Source: Syntrophaceae bacterium UBA6078 (lineage in GTDB: Bacteria; Desulfobacterota; Syntrophia; Syntrophales; UBA2210). From it: DNA of 64,000 bases. The notes beneath the pieces were generated by a model. That model worked only from the letters and a program-made list of their open reading frames with translations, was not told the DNA's origin and did not search any database. The DNA is taken from assembly GCA_002428735.1 (NCBI GenBank), contig DIXO01000059.1:1-64000 (forward strand), read 5' to 3'. Of the stretch, positions 1 to 8,232 are shown piece after piece. Position 1 is the stretch's first letter; every line of letters begins with the position of its first letter. Both the position numbers and the translations under genes were made by a program.

Positions 1-41
1 TAAAGAAAAAGAGTATCACTTCTGTTCTCATAACCGCGCAT
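1..41 (-). CDS. Transposase, N-terminal fragment cut by window edge
   Basis: Only the first 13 codons are visible, reading MRGYENRSDTLFL. The start codon (41-39) follows a strong ribosome binding site, AGGAG, six bases upstream. Openings of the type MRG-x-x-x-R-S-x-x-LF are, from memory, common in IS5/IS1182-group DDE transposases, which are often followed by a YV-D/RPDxRVPxDHPLR stretch. The rest of the gene lies beyond base 1, so the assignment rests on this short N-terminus and on the repeat end next to it. Confidence 0.55.
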   Translation of the reverse strand, partial: MRGYENRSDTLFL

Positions 42-137
42 GATTATCTCCTGTTATTCCAAGATATTATGCGCTGCACTCTATCACAAAACGGAGAAAT
101 TTACGACACGTTATAGGAAAAGTTTTTCAACAACCTG
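1..137 (-). mobile_element. End of an insertion sequence (IS5/IS1182-like), rest outside the window
   Basis: The minus strand holds the start of a transposase-like gene (41 down to 1) preceded by about 95 bases of non-coding sequence. That sequence runs to a likely terminal inverted repeat beginning CAGGTTGTTGAAAAAC (137 down to 122). The element abuts the four-base palindrome CTAG (138-141) inside a nitroreductase gene. IS5-group elements often target CTAG-like palindromes, which fits. The other end of the element is outside the window, so the family, the matching repeat and the target duplication are inferred. Confidence 0.65.
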
Positions 138-504
138 CTAGGGCACAATCTGCCATTGCATTTTCGTAATTCGGTTTATTGGAGGCAATAATGAGTGTTG
201 GTGCTTTGTGATAAAAGGTATAACCTTTTTTTTGAGAACGATTCTTTATACTTAACTTTCCAGGGTAATCATCATCAGGAATCCAATGTTGAAATCCTTC
301 ACGAACAAGTTCGTTTAAATGAATAAGCACATCTTTTTTCTGAATAGCCGTAAACAACCAGCTTTGGTTGTTGCCGCCACTAGGTGCCCATATTGCGGCA
401 TCAAGCAGAGCATCCAGTTGTTCAGATGATATTTGTTTGTCAGTAAATTGGCGCGTACTCCTTCGTTCATGGATGCAATTCAGGACTTCGTTATTCAGAC
501 TCAT
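127..504 (-). pseudogene. Nitroreductase-family gene, 3' end removed by IS insertion
   Basis: The N-terminal half of a FMN-dependent nitroreductase. It has the family opening with RRSTRQFTD (FMN phosphate-binding arginines), then WAPSGGNNQSW, and breaks off in the DCALA helix that normally continues for a further 40-100 residues. Translation starts at 504 because AGGAGG sits seven bases upstream. The genuine coding sequence stops at the CTAG at 138-141; the last two residues and the stop codon come from the inserted element. Intact family members are about 170-270 residues, this one 125. It is almost certainly non-functional. The sequence is AT-richer than the core of the window. Confidence 0.8.
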
Positions 505-560
505 ATCATTTCCTCCTGTCAAATATATTTGGTTTCACACTCCTAAAAACTGAATTACCA

Positions 561-714
561 TCGGCTGTAAGCCGAAGGGTTTAGCGGTCGCGTCGAATGA
601 ATTCGACTGCTTTGCGACCGCTTTATTGAAAAGACATAAAGGCTTGTCCCTTGAGGACTACGCCAAACTTCTCTTCGCCTAAAGGCGAGGGGTTTCAACC
701 ATCCCCGAAGGGGA
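561..714. repeat. Array of five short hairpins in non-coding DNA
   Basis: The gap between the broken nitroreductase and the esterase (505-883) holds no convincing gene but is full of small perfect palindromes. They are TCGGCT/AGCCGA (561-575); a long one, AGCGGTCGC with inner GTCGAAT pairing ATTCGAC and GCGACCGCT (583-622); GTCC/GGAC (646-658); TCGCCT/AGGCGA (675-688); and TCCCC/GGGGA (702-714). This density suggests a structured RNA, REP-like or MITE-like DNA, or a degenerate mobile-element end. None is followed by a T tract, so they are not typical terminators. Confidence 0.55.
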
Positions 715-883
715 CACTAACCTTGATAATCAAAAACCTTATCCAACCAATCAACATCATCTGTTGCCTCAACGCTGGAATTGAGGGAGGGGCTGGGGAA
801 CGCTTAACTGAAGCCTATTCCAAGGCCACAAAATTTGGGTAAATGATGTCGTTCATAAAAGCCGCAGCTTTTCCCGGTCCCTC

Positions 884-1564
884 TCAAATAACTTGATAGT
901 TATCCTCATCGCCTTGGCATCCCAAGTTGTACCTCAGAAACCAATTATACAATTGCTTGTCTTTATAGACTTCATCCCAGATGGCGTGAGCCCCTTCAGG
1001 AAATATCGTGAAGCGAACATCGCAGCCTCTGCGCCTCAAGGCCTCAACCATTTGCTCTGATACATGAAGCGGGATGATGGCATCCTTTGCGCCATGGTAG
1101 ACTTGGATGGGCATGTGTGCAATATATCCGGCATATACGTATGGGGCTGAAGCGCCGCAGATAACTGCCAGGGCTGCGAAGAGCCTTGGGTTGTTTATTG
1201 CCAATCTCCAGGCGCCATACCCGCCGCGGCTTATGCCGGTGAGATAGATACGAGTTCTATCAATATTGTGCTCTTCGACTATATGGTTGATGAGAGCAAT
1301 TAAGGCAACTTCATCCCAAAATTGCTTGATGTGAGGATTCTGTGGAGCCAATACGATAAATGGTAATTGCAGGCCAGCTTCAAGTTCCTTTGGTAGGCCA
1401 TGGCGCTTGACCAGTTCTATGTTGTCGCCACATCCACCACCACCGTGCAAAAAGACCATAAGGGGTAAATTCGGTGAATTCGCAGAATAGTCGTCTGGTG
1501 CATAAAGTAGATAATTAAGACTTGCTGCTGAGGCTAAGTGGACGGATCTGTCTAGTAACTTCAT
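884..1564 (-). CDS. Alpha/beta-hydrolase esterase
   Basis: A 226-residue single-domain serine hydrolase of the dienelactone hydrolase/carboxylesterase/PHB-depolymerase-like group. Visible landmarks are the oxyanion-hole motif HGGGG near residue 40, the nucleophile elbow G-I-S-R-G-G near 110, the acid Asp in GAKDAIIP near 165, and the catalytic His in EGAHAIWD near 195. There is no signal peptide, so it is probably cytoplasmic. The substrate cannot be told from sequence. It stands alone between two gene-poor stretches and is AT-richer than the efflux operon that follows. The gap at 505-883 separates it from the IS-broken gene. Confidence 0.82.
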   Translation of the reverse strand: MKLLDRSVHLASAASLNYLLYAPDDYSANSPNLPLMVFLHGGGGCGDNIELVKRHGLPKELEAGLQLPFIVLAPQNPHIKQFWDEVALIALINHIVEEHNIDRTRIYLTGISRGGYGAWRLAINNPRLFAALAVICGASAPYVYAGYIAHMPIQVYHGAKDAIIPLHVSEQMVEALRRRGCDVRFTIFPEGAHAIWDEVYKDKQLYNWFLRYNLGCQGDEDNYQVI

Positions 1565-1849
1565 AAAATACTCTCTGAACCCCCCGTTTCTTTAGTGTAA
1601 AACATATTCTGATTGCACGACATGACATACAGCGAATTTCGCATAGTTAACAGTGGATATGTTGATCCTGATAAAAACTAACCGCAGCAATTCTGTCGTA
1701 TAAGGCCCCTCGAAGATACGTTAAGAAGAATGTAATCGCAAGCCATTGCCATTCATCCAAATCCATATGGCAGGGGGTATTATGCAGATCCGTATGACAC
1801 CCTTCTCCCGTCTGGATGACAGTAAATATTAAGCTGTTCATAAAAACGA

Positions 1850-1882
1850 AATCCCTGTCTCTCATTTTGAGACTCAGGGATT
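1850..1882. repeat. Inverted repeat (hairpin) in non-coding DNA
   Basis: AATCCCTG (1850-1857) pairs perfectly with CAGGGATT (1875-1882), and the stem continues inward as GTCTC/GAGAC around a TCATTTT loop with one bulged base. No T tract follows on either strand, so a role as a terminator is uncertain. It could be an operator or a remnant of a mobile element. Confidence 0.5.
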
Positions 1883-2262
1883 GAGATGATTAGACCATAA
1901 TCCCACGGTTACAATTGCTCAAAAACACATATGGTGCGTTCAAGATCAAAAATGCGCTAGACCACTAACTCCATTATAATTTCTTGTCAAGGGATATTAC
2001 AGAGAGGCTTTCAAATGGTACTAATCGATTTTCTCCTGAAACGATCTTGAGGATTTGTAGGTATACTCATCAATAATCCTCCAGACTCTATCAAATCTGC
2101 ACTGCCTCCCATTACGAGCACGACACCCAACTCTCTTTTTTCAAGAGCCGGAAAGATCGCAGGCACTACCACGACTTTTTTGCTCACCTCTGTCAGGCCG
2201 CCCCGCGTGACCCTCCCACCTGTCCGGACGGCCGAGCCTCCGGTGTAGACCCTGAGCATTTC

Positions 2263-2291
2263 TTGACACAAGCACGCAGATGTTTTATTTT
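2263..2291 (+). promoter_or_regulatory. Putative sigma-70 promoter for the efflux operon
   Basis: TTGACA (2263-2268), then 17 bases, then TATTTT (2286-2291). The -35 is perfect and the -10 matches four of six. It lies about 150 bases upstream of the HlyD-type gene on the same strand and is the best promoter candidate for the four-gene ABC operon. Confidence 0.45.
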
Positions 2292-2441
2292 CCCGCATGA
2301 ATTAAATATTTTAGCATGATCGGTTCGGGAGGCTTAGGTGGCGGACCCGACAGCGGGAACCGGTGCCGCGAGACAGGTTCCCCTGGTCAAAGAAGTTGCG
2401 GGGCAGGATCGATGAACAGGTAGTGTGAAGGGGTGTGCTCC

Positions 2442-3476
2442 ATGAAAAAGGCCGTGCGTGTTGTTCTCTTACTTCTCCTGTTTGCCGCCGTCGGGGCCGC
2501 GTTTTATACCTTCGGCTTTCGCGAGGTATCCTCCCCGGACCGCCTCATGGTTTCCGGCACGATCGAGATAACGGAGGTGCCGCTCTCCTTCAAGATCCCC
2601 GGACGATTGGCTGAACGTCTGGTGGACGAAGGGGCCGACGTAAAAAGGGGGCAGCTGATCGCTCGTCTTGAACGGGCCGATCAGGAGCGGATGGTGGCTC
2701 GTGAAGAGGCGCAGCTCGCCCAGGCCGAGGCCCAGCTCGCCGAACTCGAGACCGGAAGCCGCCCTCAGGAAATCGCCAATGTCCGCGCCGAACTGGAACA
2801 GACCCAGGCGGCGGCCCGGGCGATGCGCACCGAGCTCCAGCAAGCGAAAGCGGACGATGAGCGCTTCACGGAACTCTATGAGGCGGGAGCAACTACGCAG
2901 CGGGAATTTGAGTTGTACCGAACCCGCCACAGGTCTGCCCGGGAAGCGGCAGCCGAGGCGCAATCCCGGGTCGACAGCGTCCGGGCCCGCCTCGAACTGG
3001 TGACGGAAGGCCCTCGCCGGGAAACGATTGACGCGGCACGGGCACGGGTGGATGTAGCTCGACAGAGCCTTGCCCTCGCCCGCCAGCAGTTGGAGGACAC
3101 CGAACTCCGTGCCCCCATCGACGGGATTGTTCTCAGCAAATCCGCTGAGCCGGGGGCCTATCTCTCTCCCGGCATGCCGGTGGTCGTTATCGGAGACATG
3201 GCCCGCCCCTGGCTTCGGGCCTACGTCAATGAACCTGATATCGGGCGGCTCCAACTGAACCAGGAGGTAATTGTCGTCACGGACGCCTTCCCGGACGAGC
3301 GATTCTCCGGACGGATCAGCTTTATCAGCAGCGAGGCCGAGTTTACTCCGAAGACTGTTCAGACCTTTGAGGAACGGGTCAAGCTCATGTACCGGATCAA
3401 GATCGATCTCGAAAATCCTCACTATCGACTCAAGCCCGGCATGCCCGGCGATGCAATCATTGACCAGGAGCAATGA
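2442..3476 (+). CDS. HlyD/YbhG-type membrane-fusion protein of an ABC efflux pump
   Basis: A 344-residue periplasmic adaptor that would link an inner-membrane ABC exporter to an outer-membrane channel. It has an N-terminal membrane anchor (about residues 3-22), a lipoyl/biotinyl half-motif near 45-75, and a long Ala/Glu/Arg-rich coiled-coil hairpin (about 75-210). The second lipoyl half (ELRAPIDGIVLSK) follows, then a beta-barrel region. The ATG at 2442 is preferred over the GTG at 2433 because GAAGGGG lies about eight bases upstream of it. Four base pairs separate it from the ATPase gene, so the two are co-transcribed. The order adaptor-double ATPase-two permeases is that of the E. coli ybhGFSR drug-efflux operon. 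Confidence 0.88.
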   Translation: MKKAVRVVLLLLLFAAVGAAFYTFGFREVSSPDRLMVSGTIEITEVPLSFKIPGRLAERLVDEGADVKRGQLIARLERADQERMVAREEAQLAQAEAQLAELETGSRPQEIANVRAELEQTQAAARAMRTELQQAKADDERFTELYEAGATTQREFELYRTRHRSAREAAAEAQSRVDSVRARLELVTEGPRRETIDAARARVDVARQSLALARQQLEDTELRAPIDGIVLSKSAEPGAYLSPGMPVVVIGDMARPWLRAYVNEPDIGRLQLNQEVIVVTDAFPDERFSGRISFISSEAEFTPKTVQTFEERVKLMYRIKIDLENPHYRLKPGMPGDAIIDQEQ

Positions 3477-3480
3477 CGCC

Positions 3481-5415
3481 ATGGCGGCCCCTTCTGAAGC
3501 CGTCATTCAGGCCCGCGGCCTCACCCGGCGATTCGGGGAGCTGACCGCGGTGGACTCTCTGGACCTCTCTGTTGTCCCGGGGGAGATCTTCGGACTCGTG
3601 GGCCCGGATGGAGCCGGGAAGACCACCACTCTGCGCATGCTTGCGGGGATCATGGCGCCCACGTCGGGGGAGGGGCGCGTGGCCGGGTGCGACCTGAAGA
3701 CCAATCCCGAAGGAATCCGTAATCATCTCGCCTACATGAGCCAGCGATTCGGCCTCTACCCGGACCTCACCGTCCGGGAAAACATCAATTTTTACGCCGA
3801 TCTGTATGGCGTTCCCCGCTCGGAGCGGAAGAATCGGATGGGCGAACTGCTCGACTTCAGCCGTATGAGTCCCTTCACGACGCGCCGGGCGGGGGATCTG
3901 TCGGGGGGCATGAAGCAGAAACTGCAGTTGATCTGCGCCCTGATCCACACCCCGCGGGTGCTCCTCCTCGATGAACCCACCAACGGGGTGGACCCGGTGA
4001 GCCGCAGGGAATTCTGGCGTATTCTCCATCGGCTGCTGCAGCAGGATGTGGCGATCCTGATCACCACCGCCTACCTGGATGAGGCGGAACGGTGCAACCG
4101 GGTGGGGCTGATCAACAATGGCCGCCTGCTGGCCGCCGGTTCCCCCGAAGAGACCAGGGGCCTGATGCGCGGGCGCATCCTGAGTGTCCGCAGCGACCAG
4201 GCGCGTGCAGTGAGCCGGCTCTTCAGCCGGGACCTTCCTTCCATCAGCACCACCGTATTCGGAGACACGGTGCATGTAGTGTGTGAGGACTTGGAAACCA
4301 CGCGCTCCGCGGCACAGCGGCTGCTCGACGAGCAGGGGTTGCCCTACCGGGACATACGCGAAGCGATGCCTTCTCTCGAGGATGTTTTTGTCAGTGTCAT
4401 GGGACAGGAGGAATCCGTCACGGGCGGAAACGGCGAGGAGACTGAGGCTGAAGCCGTTCCTGAAGGAATTGCCGTCGAGGTGCGAGAACTGACACGCCGC
4501 TTCGGCAGGTTCGTGGCCGTGGACCGGGTCAGTTTTAAGGTGCCGCGGGGCGAGATATTCGGCTTTCTGGGTCCCAACGGCGCGGGGAAGAGCACCACCA
4601 TCCGCATGCTCTGCGGTCTTCTGCGCCCCAGCGACGGGGGCGGCACCGTCGCCGGGTACGATATCGGGCGCGAAAGCGAACAGATCAAACAGCACATCGG
4701 CTACATGAGCCAGAAGTTCTCTCTCTATGAGGATCTGACCGTTGAGGAAAACATCGATTTCTACGGGGGGATCTACGGATTGACCGGGGAGCGGCTGGCC
4801 GCGCGGAGGGACTGGGCCGTTTCCATGGCCGGCCTCGAACAGCGGCGGAAAAGCCTCACCGCGGTGCTCAGCGGCGGGTGGCGGCAGCGGCTGGCCCTGG
4901 CATGCGCCATCCTCCATGAACCGCCGATTATCTTTCTCGACGAGCCCACCAGCGGGGTCGATCCACTCAGCCGCCGCCGGTTCTGGGACCTGATTTACCA
5001 TATGGCCGACCGGGGCGTGACGGTCTTCGTCACCACCCATTATATGGAGGAAGCCGAATACTGCGACCGGATCGCCATGATCTATCACGGCAAAATGATC
5101 GCACTGGGATCGCCCCGGGAGTTGAAGACCACCGTGATGCGCGACCGTATCCTGGATGTGCGGTGCGCGGATTCTCAGCGTATCCTTGAAAAGGTGGCCG
5201 CGCTCCCGTCGGTGCACGATGTGTCCCTCTTCGGAGCGGGGCTCCACGTGGCGTGCGCCGATACCGACGCCGCCGCCGGAGAAATACGGAACCTGATGGC
5301 CTCTGAAGGGATACCGGTCGAGAGAATCGAGCCGGTCACGCCCGGGATGGAGGACGTCTTCGTTTCTCTCATCGAGGCCGTTGACCGGGAAGAGGCGGAG
5401 GGGACCCATGGTTAG
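3481..5415 (+). CDS. Fused double ABC ATPase of a YbhF-type exporter
   Basis: A 644-residue protein carrying two complete ABC ATPase domains in tandem. The first has Walker A GPDGAGKTT, signature LSGGMKQKL and Walker B LLLDEPT. The second has GPNGAGKST, LSGGWRQRL and IFLDEPT. Each is followed by a switch histidine or its equivalent: TTHYMEEAEY in domain 2, but TTAYLDEAER in domain 1, where the usual His is Ala. An acidic linker (EETEAEAVPE) joins the halves. The start at 3481 is the first ATG after the adaptor stop and begins the first ABC domain directly. It energises export by the two permeases that follow. The missing switch histidine suggests one of the two sites is catalytically weak, as in many asymmetric ABC pumps. 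Confidence 0.92.
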   Translation: MAAPSEAVIQARGLTRRFGELTAVDSLDLSVVPGEIFGLVGPDGAGKTTTLRMLAGIMAPTSGEGRVAGCDLKTNPEGIRNHLAYMSQRFGLYPDLTVRENINFYADLYGVPRSERKNRMGELLDFSRMSPFTTRRAGDLSGGMKQKLQLICALIHTPRVLLLDEPTNGVDPVSRREFWRILHRLLQQDVAILITTAYLDEAERCNRVGLINNGRLLAAGSPEETRGLMRGRILSVRSDQARAVSRLFSRDLPSISTTVFGDTVHVVCEDLETTRSAAQRLLDEQGLPYRDIREAMPSLEDVFVSVMGQEESVTGGNGEETEAEAVPEGIAVEVRELTRRFGRFVAVDRVSFKVPRGEIFGFLGPNGAGKSTTIRMLCGLLRPSDGGGTVAGYDIGRESEQIKQHIGYMSQKFSLYEDLTVEENIDFYGGIYGLTGERLAARRDWAVSMAGLEQRRKSLTAVLSGGWRQRLALACAILHEPPIIFLDEPTSGVDPLSRRRFWDLIYHMADRGVTVFVTTHYMEEAEYCDRIAMIYHGKMIALGSPRELKTTVMRDRILDVRCADSQRILEKVAALPSVHDVSLFGAGLHVACADTDAAAGEIRNLMASEGIPVERIEPVTPGMEDVFVSLIEAVDREEAEGTHG

Positions 5416-6532
5416 CGCGCGACGGATGATAGCCGTGGCCCGCACGGAATTCATACATGTGATCAGGGACTGGCGCAGTCTCGTTCTTGCCATCGCCATG
5501 CCCATGGTGCTCATTTTGCTTTTCGGTTACGCCCTGACGCTGGACCTGAAAAATGTCCCCACCGTGATCTGGGACCAGTCACGAACCCCCGAGAGCCGGG
5601 AACTGATCAGCCTCTTTGAAGGGTCACCCTACTTTTCCATCAAGGCGTACGCCGACGGGTACGACCCTCTGCAACGGGAAATCGACGCGGGAACGGCGAT
5701 GGTCGCCCTGGTCATACCGGGTGATTTCGCCGAGAAGATCCACGCCGAACGCACCGTGGTTGTCCAGGTCATCGTTGACGGCAGCGACGCCGCAACCTCG
5801 CGGCTGGCCGCGAGCTACACAAATAACCTGGGGATGATATATAACCGGAATATCCGCGCCGTGTCCCGCTCGCCGGGTGCCGCGGGGACCGTGGAGCTGG
5901 TGCCCCGGGTCTGGTACAACGCCGATATGCGGAGCCAGAACATGATCCTCCCGGGGATTGTTGCCATCGTCATGATGGTCATCGCCGCCATGCTGACCAG
6001 TGTCACCGTCGCCCGGGAGTGGGAAACCGGGACGATGGAGCAACTGATCAGTACGCCCGTCCGGGGATACGAGCTGATCTTCGGGAAGGTGATCCCTTAT
6101 TTTTTGATCGGCATGGTTGACGTGGCCATCGCCGTCGCCATGGGAGAATGGCTTTTTCATGTTCCGCTCCGGGGGAGTCCGGCCCTCCTCTTCGCCATGG
6201 CGGCTCTATTCCTGACCGGGGCTCTTTTCCTGGGGATGACCCTGAGCATTACCCTGAAATCCCAGGTTCTGGCCAACCAGATCGCCATCGTTGCCGGGTT
6301 TCTCCCCACCCTGATCCTCAGCGGGTTCGTATTCGCCATCGAAAACATGCCTGTCCTGCTCCAGGGGCTGACCTACATCGTCCCGGCGCGCTACTTTATC
6401 GCCATCATGCGGGGGATCTACATGAAGGGGATCGGGCTGGAGATCCTCTGGTTGAACGCCCTGCTGCTCTTTATCTTCGCCGCGGTTCTGATCCTGGCAG
6501 CCAACCGGCGGCTGACGCTGCGACTGGAGTGA
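5408..6532 (+). CDS. ABC-2 type permease (YbhS/YhhJ-like)
   Basis: A 374-residue inner-membrane subunit of the ABC-2 type. It has one N-terminal membrane segment (about 25-45), a large extracytoplasmic domain, then five hydrophobic segments (about 175-365). It includes the family landmark REWETGTMEQLISTPV, a cytoplasmic coupling helix between the second and third segments. The ATG at 5408 overlaps the end of the ATPase gene by eight bases and follows a GGAGGGG ribosome binding site. It would pair with the next gene to form the heterodimeric membrane channel. Confidence 0.9.
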   Translation: MVSARRMIAVARTEFIHVIRDWRSLVLAIAMPMVLILLFGYALTLDLKNVPTVIWDQSRTPESRELISLFEGSPYFSIKAYADGYDPLQREIDAGTAMVALVIPGDFAEKIHAERTVVVQVIVDGSDAATSRLAASYTNNLGMIYNRNIRAVSRSPGAAGTVELVPRVWYNADMRSQNMILPGIVAIVMMVIAAMLTSVTVAREWETGTMEQLISTPVRGYELIFGKVIPYFLIGMVDVAIAVAMGEWLFHVPLRGSPALLFAMAALFLTGALFLGMTLSITLKSQVLANQIAIVAGFLPTLILSGFVFAIENMPVLLQGLTYIVPARYFIAIMRGIYMKGIGLEILWLNALLLFIFAAVLILAANRRLTLRLE

Positions 6533-6536
6533 CCGG

Positions 6537-7646
6537 ATGCTGACACGATTAAAGAGGATGCTCGTCAAGGAATTTCTGCAGATGCTGCGGGACCCGCGGA
6601 TGCGTCTTGTTGTCTTCGGTCTGCCCGTCATGCAGATGCTGATCATGGCCTTTGCCCTGACCACCGACGTGACGCGTGTCAGGATCGCTGTCCTGGATCG
6701 CGACCGGACCCCGCTCTCCCGCGAACTGCTCAGCGCCTTCACGGGCGGCGGGTATTTCCGGATCATCCGTCAGGTAAACGCGATGGACGAGATGACCCAA
6801 CTCCTGGACCGGGGGACCGTACGAGCCGGACTCCGGATTCCCGCCGGATTCGCGGGGGATATCCGGGCGGGGCGCCTCGCGCAGGTGCAACTGATCGCCG
6901 ACGGCACGGACAGCAACACCACGGCCATCATCCTCGGGTATGCCGGCGGAATCGTAAGTGATTTTAATACACGACTGAACGGGCACCTGCCGGGCCGTGC
7001 AGTGCCGGTGGAGATGGCGGTCCGGGCCTGGTTCAACCCGAACCAGGAGAGCCGCCTCTACTATGTGCCGGCCCTGATCGCCGTCATGCTCTTGGTATTC
7101 AGCCTCCTGCTGACCAGTATCGGCATTGTCAAGGAAAAGGAAATCGGCACCATCGAGCAGGTGATGGTGACCCCGATCCGCAAGATGGAGTTTATCCTGG
7201 GGAAAACCATTCCCTACATCATTACCGGGTATATCTCCATGACGATCATGTTTATCCTCGCCATTGTCGTGTTTGGGGTCCGGATTCACGGCAGCATCCT
7301 TCTGCTGTACGGTCTCACGGGGATCTATCTGTGCGGGAACCTGGGGCTCGCACTCCTGGTGAGCGCCAGCGCCAGCACGCAGCAGCAGGCACTCCTGACA
7401 GCCTTCTTTATCATCATGCCCTGTGTCCTTCTCAGCGGGTTCATGTTCCCCATTCACAACATGCCGACGGTGGTGCAGTACGTCACCTGGGTCAACCCCA
7501 TGCGCTGGTACCTGGAGATCCTGCGCGGGGTGGTCATGAAGGGGGTGGGTTTTCAAACCTTGTGGCCGGCGGTAGCGGCCCAGCTTGCACTGGCCGTCGG
7601 ATTTCTCTTCCTCGCGTCGAAACGTTTCCGGAAAACGCTGAGATAA
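6537..7646 (+). CDS. ABC-2 type permease (YbhR-like)
   Basis: A 369-residue paralogue of the preceding permease and the second half of the channel. It has the same layout: one N-terminal membrane helix, a periplasmic domain, five C-terminal helices, and the coupling-helix motif KEKEIGTIEQVMVTPI. Its start is four bases after the previous stop, which implies translational coupling. It is the last gene of the efflux operon; about 200 bases follow before the next gene. Substrates of such pumps (drugs, cations, lipids) cannot be predicted from sequence. Confidence 0.9.
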   Translation: MLTRLKRMLVKEFLQMLRDPRMRLVVFGLPVMQMLIMAFALTTDVTRVRIAVLDRDRTPLSRELLSAFTGGGYFRIIRQVNAMDEMTQLLDRGTVRAGLRIPAGFAGDIRAGRLAQVQLIADGTDSNTTAIILGYAGGIVSDFNTRLNGHLPGRAVPVEMAVRAWFNPNQESRLYYVPALIAVMLLVFSLLLTSIGIVKEKEIGTIEQVMVTPIRKMEFILGKTIPYIITGYISMTIMFILAIVVFGVRIHGSILLLYGLTGIYLCGNLGLALLVSASASTQQQALLTAFFIIMPCVLLSGFMFPIHNMPTVVQYVTWVNPMRWYLEILRGVVMKGVGFQTLWPAVAAQLALAVGFLFLASKRFRKTLR

Positions 7647-7849
7647 GCGGTATCCGGCATGGCGGGGACGAAACACGAACGGACCGAGCAACCGGCGGGG
7701 AGAACCTTGTATTGCCGATTGAACAAACGGGAGCCGTCTGGTAAAGAAAATACGGGAGAGGTTGTGAGGGGCACCCCGGGACATGGGTGCGTCAGGGATG
7801 GTTCAGCTACGCGGCTGTGTGTCAACCCGGTCGGGAAAGGAGTCTGCCA

Positions 7850-8197
7850 GTGGAAATTTACTGTGATGTGAACAGGCTGCCGTGGGAGGAACATCCCACG
7901 GTGCAGGGCGTTTCGATACAGAAGGTAATAACCCAGGCCCGGTTCGGGTCGGAAAGCCCATCCATACTCATGGTCAAGATCCCGTCGGGAGTTGAGGTGC
8001 CGGAGCATATTCACGAACGAAGCGAGGACATCCTCTGTATCCTCTCCGGCAGGGGCACCATGTGGATAGACGGGATCGGAGACATCGCGATGCATCAGGG
8101 CATGGTGATTCGAGTCCCGCGCAATACCCGCCACCGGATATTCGATGTGACCGATGACCTCCTGGTCTACGATGTCTTTTCTCCCGGAATCATGTAG
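7850..8197 (+). CDS. Small cupin-domain protein
   Basis: A 115-residue single cupin barrel. The first metal-binding motif is visible as G-x5-H-x-H-x4-E (VPEHIHERSED, about 48-58), and the second as P-x4-H (RVPRNTRHRIF, about 88-98). Cupins of this size act as isomerases, dioxygenases or simple ligand binders; no specific function is evident. The GTG at 7850 is chosen as the start because AAAGGAG lies seven bases upstream and the domain starts right after it. A longer reading from 7787 has no ribosome binding site. It may be co-transcribed with the prenyltransferase 35 bases downstream. Confidence 0.75.
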   Translation: MEIYCDVNRLPWEEHPTVQGVSIQKVITQARFGSESPSILMVKIPSGVEVPEHIHERSEDILCILSGRGTMWIDGIGDIAMHQGMVIRVPRNTRHRIFDVTDDLLVYDVFSPGIM

Positions 8198-8232
8198 GCC
8201 CTGGCCGGGGAGAGTGGAGAAAGCACGGGACA

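Larger units (their letters stand above)
1565..2441. other. Gene-poor stretch of about 880 bases
   Basis: No open reading frame here looks real. Short minus-strand frames at 1647-1865 and 2011-2298 lack recognisable motifs and good ribosome binding sites. A strong inverted repeat lies at 1850-1882 (AATCCCTG pairing CAGGGATT, extended by GTCTC/GAGAC). A promoter-like site lies at 2263-2291, close to the efflux operon. Confidence 0.5.

Noticed and set aside
1850..1882. Reading the 1850-1882 hairpin as an intrinsic terminator
   Set aside because: No T tract follows on either strand and no gene ends close by.
2011..2298. 95-codon minus-strand frame upstream of the efflux operon
   Set aside because: No motif, no good start signal, and it overlaps the best promoter candidate for the operon.
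2469..5514. Long open frames on the minus strand opposite the efflux operon (2469-3506 and 3457-5514)
   Set aside because: They run exactly opposite genes with clear ABC motifs, have no ribosome binding sites and show compositional shadow typical of GC-rich DNA.
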